DNA from: Antennarius striatus
Taxonomy: Eukaryota; Chordata; Actinopteri; Lophiiformes; Antennariidae
Direction of reading: 5' to 3'
Length of the DNA stretch: 64,000 nt
Assembly (NCBI RefSeq): GCF_040054535.1
Contig: NC_090794.1
Span: forward strand, 3,594,501 to 3,658,500
In this document: in pieces, positions 38,305-47,325 of the stretch
Layout of the letters: the number at the start of each line of letters is the position of its first letter
Numbering within the stretch: position 1 is the stretch's first letter
Made by a program: the position numbers and the translations under genes
Notes under the pieces: model-generated
What the model saw: only the letters and a program-made list of their open reading frames with translations
Told to the model about the DNA's origin: nothing
Database searches by the model: none

Positions 38305-38600
38305 GGGATTTGAAAATACAGAATTTTTCAGCCCAATATGAGAAAACCTTCAAATTTTGTCGTTATTTGTACATCAAGCACAGGATTTATGACACTGAAG
38401 GCCACATTAGTCACAGAAATAGAATTAAAAACCGACAAGACACAAAAAACACTACTTTATCTCTACAAGATTAAAGTTTATCAGTCGTCCTTACGATTGG
38501 AAATCCTTAAAAACTACCAAGGAATTTTTCCGTATAATTCTTAAAACTACTGAAGCTGCCAATACAGTTATGATAGTGGTTTGTATCTGACTTTTAATGA
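38305..38600 (+). other. slc10a1: slc10a1 3' untranslated region (probable)
   Basis: Non-coding sequence after the slc10a1 stop carries variant poly(A) signals ATTAAA at 38424-38429 and 38470-38475. The 3' end of convergent srsf5 lies close by, with a minus-strand ATTAAA (TTTAAT at 38593-38598), so the two transcripts may nearly meet or overlap. Confidence 0.4.
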
Positions 38601-39191
38601 TCAAATTTTTTTTAACAAACAAAAGCACATGCAGCCATTTTAAGTTACAGATCTCACACACACACCAGCTGAGGTTGGTACAGTAGATCAAAATAGAGGT
38701 AACGAAAATGTAAGAGATAATGACAAAAATGTAAAAAAAAAATTTGTTTCAAAATTCTACCACCGACAAGCAAAGATATCGCAAAAACAAAGAGAGATGT
38801 CCCGCGTCTTATCAAAAGTATTGTGGTTCAGCTAAAGAGCAGATTCCCTCTTCAAAGTATAGGACTAACTAACTTCACAGGCCAGGAACCGTGACACTAG
38901 ATTATGGCGTTTAGTTGTTGGGTGTAAACACGTGTGTTCATTCCAATTTGATGATTCGTTTCATCTCTTTGAAGTTATTCGACTCAGAAATGCCCCTCAT
39001 GACAACAATACACTTTATAATGAACGGACCAAATTTAGAAGCGGTGACAATAATCTAGACGGGAAAAGAACTTTACTGAAACTCTCATCCTGGCCCTCAG
39101 AATGGGTCACGGGACGTCAAGTGTGCCGACTCCTCCAACTGCTGGAAACCAGTTGGTCCGACTGACGATTGGTTGAAGAACAAACTCAGCT
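38600..39191 (-). other. srsf5: srsf5 3' untranslated region (probable)
   Basis: This sequence follows the srsf5 stop codon on the minus strand and holds no other gene. The likely end is the variant signal at 38593-38598. Confidence 0.45.
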
Positions 39192-39633
39192 TTAGCGCTG
39201 GCTGTCAGTGGAAGGGGATCGGGAGCGGGAACGGGAGCGGGAACGAGAACGGGAGCGGGACCGAGAGCGGGAACGGGACCCTGAGGCTCTTGGAGCCTGC
39301 ATGGGCGAAGGAGGGGTGGCAGACTTGCTCATCTTAGACTGTTTGGGGGGCTCCTTTGATTTGGGGGTTGGAGAGGAAGTTCCAGCAGGAGAGCCGGAGC
39401 GAGAACGGGAACGGGAGCGGGATCGGGAACGATCGTGGGCCTTGGCGGGGCTATGGGGACTACGTGGACTGCGGGGGCTACGGGGACTGCGGGGGCTACG
39501 CGGGCTGCGAGGGCTACGGGGGCTGCGAGGGCTACGGGGGCTGCGGGAGCGCCTGGGGGAGCGGGATGCGGAGCGACCACGAGAACGGGACCGTGAGCGG
39601 GAGGAGCTGTCAGACCTGGAACGACTTCTTGAC
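39192..39633 (-). CDS. srsf5: srsf5 RS-domain exon with expanded RSP repeats
   Basis: One 442-nt exon codes the whole RS domain: a short RS block, about nine Arg-Ser-Pro units, a second RS block, a Pro/Lys/Ser-rich spacer and a terminal RS block ending SPSTDSQR. The RSP units follow a 9-bp period with an 18-bp alternation, at about 39446-39550. Confidence 0.92.
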
Positions 39634-42600
39634 CTGCGAAAACAGAAAAAGTTAAGTTATTATACGCAGAATATACTGTATATAAAAATATAGATTTATA
39701 TACTATATATATATATTAACCATTTACCAATAAAAAATTATATACTATATATTGATTTTATACAAATAGTCTATCCATTTAATCTACACACCATTAACAG
39801 ATTAGGTAATTGGGGAGGGTTCATAAACGTTTAAATTACCGTAAATAACAGTTTGCTGCTCTATGGCGGAATTTTGTTTTCCCCGGGTGGTCCTGGATCG
39901 CATTATCCACAAGTAACAAGGGATTACTGTATACTTTTACTTTCTCGTCCGTTTCCCACCAGCCTTTGCATTAATAATGACACTCCTGCTGGGCAGCAGA
40001 CATGCATGCCTTTTCCAGGATTATAAAATGTCTCTGCGTCTCTACATTAAAATAAATGAGCTGTTTCAATCTGCACCGGCTTGCCTGTGGTAACTGACTT
40101 GTGACTGCTTTATTCAGTTTAACATGGAACTGATTTCTTCTTACTGCATATGAAAATGAAGCCACTGTCAACTTCTTTTCAACTAAGTGGAGGTTCCAGC
40201 AGATAACTCACCTCTTCTTGGCTGCCTCAATGAGCTTGATTTTTCTCCCATTCATTTCCTTTCCAGACAATTTCTCAAGGGCATTTTTCAGATCACTGTA
40301 AGAGGCAAACTCAACAACCCTGTAAAAACACCAGGACACACGTTCGGTCATGTTGTTTGAATAACAGCTTGGGATGATCCATACACTCCTTGTGATATTT
40401 CATTGGCTACTTAATGTCACAGCTGAGGCTCTTACCCTTCGTTGACCTTGGGGCGATGTGCATCTGCAAATGTCACCTCTCCAGCTTGTCTCATGAAATC
40501 TTTCAGGTCCTACACATGTAAACGTCAGTTAACTGAGGGTCAAGCTTCAGACACAAACACAGCTTAAGATACAATACAGAAAATATCAAAAAACAGAGCT
40601 GGTTAGATTCACTGTGAGGTCTACACAGGCTACTGCAGATAGAGGATGAGTCCAAGAACCTCTGACACCATTTAATCAGCAGCCTTATGGGTTTTACACA
40701 AAAATATGAAACCATAAAAATAAACGATAAAAAAAAAAAGGCATACTGTTTAGAATGAATAGATAGACCAATTTCTTTAAGTGTCATGACTGGATAGGCT
40801 GAGTGTTTGCACCAGCGGTGAGATTCTTGGACCCATTGCTCATTATAACTAGAGACATGAACACCATCTGCATGAACTGAACTGCAGTGGCGCCACTTGG
40901 GCAGCGTTTGGCACTAAGAGCCCCATTTTCCCTGGCAAAGAGGGCATAGGGCTCCGCGCCGGGACCGCCCTGGTCTCGGCACCCCGCCTCATTAAAGAGA
41001 GTGAACAGGGTGGAAGAGAGGAAACTACTACCTGAGAGTGAAACCCTTTGGGGTGGGCCGCAGGCTCTCCGAGCCCACCATAACATCAGGACAACAGCAG
41101 ATTATATCCACGGGCACCTGGGTGGAATTCACACTCTCTCGCTCACGATGTGCGGGAACACCAGAAGGGGGGAGGGGAGGGGGGATATCGATCGATTGAA
41201 GCCCCTCAAATTAACGAACCATCGATCAACACGCCACCACCATCACCATCGACTCTCGCTCTCTCTCTGCCAACTCTCTGTTTCCTCTCTCTCGCTCTCA
41301 GCCTCAAACCAGGGGCGCCCCCCTGCGAGCGAGCGAATGAAGAGGCCGCCAGCACCTCTAGTGTGAAGCGAGCGCTCACATGACCAGCAGGCATCAACTA
41401 GGAGTAGGACAGACTGGCTGACACCACAGGCTCAACCCAGACAGAAGGACCCAGAAGGGGTTAACTCCACCAAAAGCGAGCTCTTCCATATGACACAACA
41501 GTGAGGCTGGCAAATAAAGGGGTGGAGAATTGGTTAAAATTTGAAAAAAGGTACAAATTTAAGTCTTTTCTTGTTGTTACTTCTTTTTGATTCATTACTT
41601 TACTGCATTAGATGCAGACAGCTGTGCTTTTAAAAGAACTAATAGGGCCTTACAACAAATAATGTAATTGTTTACACATGTAAATATATTAGCAGTAATT
41701 CCAGAATTAAACATTATGGATATTTAACAATTATATATGTATATTGTTGGAGGCAGACTGCTGGAGGTGATAATACTTATGATGTAGCATGTAAAAAGTA
41801 TAAAAATCATGCAGCAATACTAACCTGCCAGCTGACGCGAGAGGACAAGTTCTCCACAATAAGACGGTTCTCAGTGCGCATCGGAGGAGGGTTTCGACTG
41901 AAAACAAAAAAGGAAATGTCAGATACACCAAGCCAGTGTAACCAGTTATTTGTTGCATCATTCAGTTTTTGGACAGCGTTTGCTGTGCCAAGTTCACATG
42001 GTTTCACACCTCACACATTCATTTCCACCATTAAGCAGCTCAACAACATGCTGGATAAAAAGAATCTCACATTCATGAAATGATCTTCTAATGGATAAAT
42101 AATGATTTAAAATCATCAGATGACACAACAATCCTTATTGATCATCCACTGGAACATCCGAGCAGTAAAATGTTCCTTTCTCACCTGAATCACATGTTCA
42201 GAGCCTATATGCCATTGTAAAGCAGATGCTCTGTGATTAAACTGAAAATGTACCTCCGACTGCTCTGTGAGCCTCGGCCATAGCGATCAGAAAAACGGCC
42301 TCCGCCGCCGCCGACTCCTCTGCCCCGGCCGCCACGCAGACGCACACGGGCATGTTCAATAGTGACCCTGTAAAAAGAATCCCAAGAAAATGGTATTTCA
42401 CACTAATCAATCCAACAGGGTATGTGGGGGAGGGTAACACACACAATTTAAATTTACATCACATTTACTGCAGTGGAAACACACACCTTTCGTTGCATAA
42501 CTCTTTGCCATCGAGTTCATAAACCGCATCCTCAGCATCTCTGGGGTCGTCAAACTCCTACAATACAAACATCATGCCAATGGAACAATAGCATCCATCA

Positions 42601-43747
42601 TTAACAATACGTACAAAGAAAATTTTGAACATCCCCACAAACACGCCAGTATATCAATGTTGAAATCTGTGCACAGATAACAAGCTGGATGGTCCTGCGC
42701 CTCTGGCCAAGTCCTCTGGGTCAGAGGAGATTCCAAAAAGTGTTTTAATATTGGTTTTCAGTTTCATCCGGATTTCCTCAGATTCTGAATCTTTTAAATA
42801 TTCTGTGAGTATAGATGATGAAATCTCCAAATTCTTTGCAATTTTACAATGCAAAGCATTACTATGTTCACCTCAGGATGACTGATGAACATTCATCATT
42901 CTCAATCATGTTATTAACGTGTTACCGACGTGTTAAAAATGAGTACAGAACTTCAATTTGTAATTTCAACATTGATATGTCATATTTGACCTACTTTAAA
43001 TTAAGTGTGGGAGTTAAACTTTTCCAAATTATCACTATATGTCTGCAATAACATTTTACATGACTCGAAAACTTTTTTGAAAAAAAAAAGATTTTATAAG
43101 AGCAGACAAAAGGCGAAGCAAATTTCATCTGAATTGTGCCAAAAAAGAAAGGATCCCAGTGATGTCTGTAATGTTTTTGACATTTAAAGCCTGACTGAAT
43201 TTAGCTTGCTGAGCCCCCATCAAAAAGTAATTTTAACAACGTATCATAAAAATAGTCCAGAGGCTTCATATTAATCATTTTGAAGTGAATGAGAGCCAGA
43301 TGTATTTTTTTGCCCGGATATAACTAACTGATAACGGTGCCGTGTCTCTAACAGTCTCCATTTCCTTAAAAGCCAAGTACATTTTAATTTTAATTGACTA
43401 GATATAGATTATAATTCGATCACATGTTCCGAATGAACACGCACACAAACATGGGCGATGACATCATTTCCTCATTAGTTTAGGCAAATGAAGGCCTGCG
43501 CGATATCTAGTGGGGATTTACGATGAAGTGAATAAAACCTGGATGATAACGTGTAACTCTAGTTATTATTTAGAACATTTTTCCGCACATTTGTTAACAT
43601 ATTCCCGTGAATGTGACTCACCACGAAGCCAAAGCCTTTCTTGAGGTCAATGTCTCTGATGCGACCGTACCCCTTGAAGAACCTCTCCACATCCTTCTCT
43701 CTCGCCGACGGGTTGAGGCGGCCGATGAATATCCGACATCCACTCAT
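39192..43747 (-). CDS. srsf5: Serine/arginine-rich splicing factor 5
   Basis: Nuclear SR protein that binds exonic enhancers and regulates constitutive and alternative splicing. Seven exons join in frame: 43622-43747, 42487-42557, 42254-42367, 41825-41897, 40436-40509, 40212-40319 and 39192-39633. They give 335 aa, longer than human SRSF5 (272). RRM1 spans about residues 4-74, with RNP2-like RIFIGRL (5-11) and RNP1 KGFGFV (37-42). A Gly/Arg linker (about 80-100) leads to the pseudo-RRM with its SWQDLKD signature (126-132). The RS domain (189-335) has an expanded Arg-Ser-Pro tract that accounts for much of the extra length. A name with an a/b suffix is possible, since teleosts often keep two copies. 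Intron 4 carries a candidate poison exon, intron 1 a Tc1 relic. The gene is convergent with slc10a1 and adjacent to susd6, as in human. Confidence 0.96.
39446..39550 (-). repeat. srsf5: 9-bp/18-bp coding tandem repeat (RSP)n
   Basis: Tandem copies of CGTAGCCCC-like units, alternating with CGCAGCCCY, code for Arg-Ser-Pro. Such a pure repeat is prone to length change between individuals. Confidence 0.85.
39837..39931. mobile_element. Short MITE-like element in srsf5 intron 6
   Basis: The right end reads GGATTACTGTA (39921-39931), the complement of the TACAGTAATCC terminus of mariner-like MITEs. The left end TACCGTAA (39837-39844) matches it with one change. Internal text (cctggatcgcattatccacaag) agrees with that type. 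About 95 bp; non-autonomous. Confidence 0.45.
41032..41506 (-). other. srsf5: Candidate poison cassette exon in srsf5 intron 4
   Basis: In intron 4 (40510-41824) a 475-nt segment is bounded on the minus strand by an acceptor-like TTTGCCAG (AG at 41508-41507) and a donor-like CTCAG|GTAGTA (41031-41030). It is far richer in GC and purine clusters (gagagagagcgagag) than the intron around it. Exon 4 ends in phase 0, and reading on from 41506 meets a TGA at 41434-41432 after 24 codons, so inclusion would truncate the protein inside the second RRM and mark the RNA for decay. Unproductive splicing of this kind is well known for vertebrate SR genes; use of these exact sites is inferred. Confidence 0.45.
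42640..42875 (-). mobile_element. Tc1-like transposon relic, internally deleted
   Basis: On the minus strand a broken frame reads [17 protein letters not shown], which parallels the Tc1-like transposase helix-turn-helix (GISSSTVHNIIKRFRES). Shortly after comes [15 protein letters not shown], which parallels the far downstream KFEILFGNHG region. A large internal part is therefore missing. No terminal repeats were found. It lies in srsf5 intron 1 and is inactive. Confidence 0.6.
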
Positions 43748-44300
43748 GATAACGTAGTTATCTGAAAACGGGAATATATGATATACTGTTTAATGTTTAA
43801 GATATTAACAAGGCAAAAAAAAAAACCAGAGATATAACGCTAAATATAAAAATTTTCCCTATTGTAGCAAGTAAGCTAGCAGTCGCCTGTTGGGCCTCGC
43901 AGGCAAATTTTAGTTATGCTACAAGCTAAAGCTAAGCTTTACACGTAAACGTTTAGCTTCTTGTACGACACTCTACCGTTCAATTAATTTAAATTATGGT
44001 ACATTTAAGGAGTCCTGGTGGTAGTTTCTGTCTGAAAGCCGACGCTGACCGCAAACCCCAAAATAAAACAAAATGGAGACTGTATTAACGGGAGGGGTCG
44101 AATTTACGAAAGCTACTCCGGCGATGACATCCGCTTACCTCTGCCTATGGTGGCTTGTCTTGACAATGACAGCGGTGACGTATGCGGAAGTAATATCAGA
44201 GAGGGGGGGGAACAAAGGTAACAGCGGTACGGGTCCGTTCCGTGTCCTGCCCAACCACATACGTACACAAAGCAAAACAATAATCATCAATAAAATATTG
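43748..44300 (-). promoter_or_regulatory. srsf5: srsf5 promoter region
   Basis: The sequence upstream of the srsf5 start carries a CRE-like tgacgta (44176-44182) next to an ETS-like cggaag (44185-44190), and a G-run. The transcription start is not determinable. The 5' untranslated part probably includes 43748-43770 at least. Confidence 0.4.
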
Positions 44301-45020
44301 ATCTAATTTATTGATATCTGCAAGCATGCAAACATAAATTGTTAAAGATAATAGGATCGACAGGAGTTTTGCGCATTACTGATATCTCATTTATTGTGCA
44401 AAAACAAATAGTTTTTTTCTGTGGCCCACTCAGGAGAGGAACATTATGTTCGTTAGATGAATTTTGAAATTTTAATTGCACACACATGAAAACATGTAGT
44501 GATGACACTAAAGAACTGGTAGCTTAAGGGCAGGCACTCTGCGTCGAATAAAAATTGCAGTATCTAATTCTGACCACCAGGTGTCACTCTAAAACAACAG
44601 TACTGTATTTTGGCGTCAGAGGCAGGACACCATTCATCCATCCATTTTCTTCTCACATTATAATCAAGACTATTTAGGCATAAATATTAAGACGTGGCTT
44701 TGATGAGTTATGTGAAATACAGTAGGCCTTTAAAGGGAGCAAAATTCAAACTCCTTTGACTTTGGACAAATTTCATTTAAGGAGCAGATGACCTACCACC
44801 CTATATAGAGATTTAAAGGTGATCTCATAGGTAACATTACATGAAACACAGCAAAAACAGAAAGATGCATGTTGCCATGGATTATACTGAAGATGTCTTA
44901 ACTTCTACCATACATTTTCTGTGAGGAATTGTGTACTTTGTCTATTAACAGATAACAAAACTTAAAACAGCAATGATGACACAACCTAGAATGAGAATAA
45001 ATAACCACACTTTATATTCC
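44300..45020. other. Spacer between the srsf5 promoter and the susd6 3' end
   Basis: About 0.7 kb of AT-rich DNA. No exon, named repeat or clear regulatory motif was seen. The two flanking genes are in tandem on the minus strand. Confidence 0.55.
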
Positions 45021-47325
45021 ACATTCAAAAGAAAGCTTTAATTAGAAAGTTATATACACACTGTAAAATTAAATTAAACTTTATACAAATATTAAATTAC
45101 TATCTTCACACCCACTGCCATGTACAGAGAAAAAACAAACAAAGCTGAAAGCATTGAAACTTAAAAATCGGGAACCTGTACTTCTTTTGACCAAATATTT
45201 TCAGGGAAGCAACACCGTACAACAGTGTCTCTGAATGAAGTCATTTTCATATTTATTCATTTCAATCCCATGATATTTTAATGCCTTGAAACAGAAGCAA
45301 AATAATAGTGAGATATAGGTTCATCGTCATTATCATCATCATAGTAGCTGGAAAAGCTAGGGAAGGACAGAGATGAGATCATGTCCACAACAGAAGAAAA
45401 CTTATTGATAAATACACAAAGACAGCTTTATGCATAGGAGAGAAAAGAACAGAATAAGGCCATTTGGAAAACAGAACACGCTGCAATACTGAAAGCAACC
45501 AATGAGGAGGCTTAAGATTATACTACCCCCCAAAAAAGAAAAAAAAATACATATAAGTCTAAGGCAACATTCTGTTAGCATTAATAATGCAGCTGTTGAC
45601 AGACAGCCACAAATGCCAAATAATTTTTCCCGATGCCTTGAGTCTAACTGTTTTCAGGTTGACCAGCTCAACTGCCAAATCTTTTCAAGCGGCAATGAAG
45701 ACCGAACACTAATCCTAACCAAATAACCTACGTCTCCTTTACGATTGCACTCGACATTAGGACGGTGATTGAGTGTGTGTGTGTGGCAGGGGTGGGGAAT
45801 TTCATAACAAAAATTTCAAAAAAATATTTTCGCTGCAACCAGTTGCAGTTGTGTCAATAACACAAAAAAGTAGAGCGCTTTGCTCCGGTGTGACGGTGGG
45901 CGAGAGACAATCCCTCTAAGGAAACTCTTGTTTTCTAGCCATTCAGCAGAAAGTAATAAATATTCGAGCTAGGGAAGAGATAAATAATGCACGCATTGTG
46001 TAGCTGACTCGTTGCCTGAAGTCACGTTTGTTTGCTTATGTGACTTATTCATTGCTGGGAGGGATGTTTTCCTATGGTGACAGACGGGGACATTGTGCAG
46101 CCATGTCTCTGATAATAAGAGACAAATCAGACAATCGTTGTGTCCAGGCCAAACGCGTGAGGACATGTCATCTCCTTCCTAGCAGACCCACAAAGATGCA
46201 CGCACACAAATACACACTTAGATTCAACAATTCCAAGCAGAACGAGCCACACACGAAACAATAAAAACATCAGGGGAAAAACAGGGCAAACAACCTCAAC
46301 ATCTTATTAAGACAACCCTCTCCTCAGCTTTCAGACAAAGCGTGACATCATGTCTCCCTCTTCTCACACAGGTAAGATCTACGGCCCAGTCCAGGAAACG
46401 GAATACCGATCCGTCCTGCCGGTGACAGGAAAAGCACCTTTACGGCCGGATCGTAGGCGCAGCCGGTGACAGAAAACAAAAGGAGCAAGAGAGGTCTTTT
46501 TATAGTTGTGATAAGGTGCTCCATAAAACACTGCATCCTGCTTTTAGCTCTTGTGAAGTGGTTCACGGTCCCACGAATCCACATGCTAGACGCCACCCAG
46601 ATACGGATAGAGGGAGGGAGAAAAAGAGAGAAAGAGGAGGCTTCATGCGTCAATCAGAGTGGGACACCGCGCTTTGACAGCAACAACTAAAAACAACATG
46701 CAACATTCACAAAGTGAGCTGCAAAAAACTCAGCCGCCACTCACAACTTTTCAAGTACAGCGGGAAGACGGTTCTGGACGCCGCAGCGTCAGGAGCGAAC
46801 ATCAACAGTTATTTTTGTGGGGTTTTTAAAATTGAATACTCCAAGACTGAGTTGATGGGACTTGACTGCTGAAGCCTTCTATGATGAAGCCTCTGTAAGC
46901 CTTGTTAGTATGCAGAACGACACCTGGGAGGAGGTCAGTGTATGATAATACATACTATAATACATAACCGTTGCTCAGTATGTATGTTTTGTTCATATAC
47001 ATAGGATCTACAGGATTTACGTTGAGCTGGCACCACTTCCTGTGTCTGACTCTCAGTAATTTTTATCCAGTTGCCGGGTGCAGCGGTTCTCCATCTTGTG
47101 ATGCAGGGAGTATTGTATCGTTGCTCTGCATGGGCAGTAATGGCAGAAGAGGTTGCATGGGCAATGGGTGTAGTTGTAGTCTTTTCTCTGCTGCTGCCGA
47201 GGAGAAGTTTTGGCGGGCGAGAAGGTGGGGGGAGTAGGTTTGACAGCCACAGTCAGTCCTGGTCAGCAGTGAGAGAAAGGGAAACAGGGGCTCTGCTGCT
47301 GATGCTGACAGCAACCTGGCAGGCT
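45020..47325 (-). other. susd6: susd6 3' untranslated region (probable)
   Basis: About 2.3 kb follow the susd6 stop without another gene. A minus-strand ATTAAA (TTTAAT at 45037-45042) could end the transcript. Human SUSD6 also has a long 3' UTR. Internal earlier signals are possible. Confidence 0.45.

Noticed and set aside
39208-39693. Plus-strand frame rich in Arg-Glu and Leu-Arg-Gly repeats
   Set aside because: It is the antisense of the srsf5 RS-domain exon; the minus-strand reading matches SRSF5 through to the stop.
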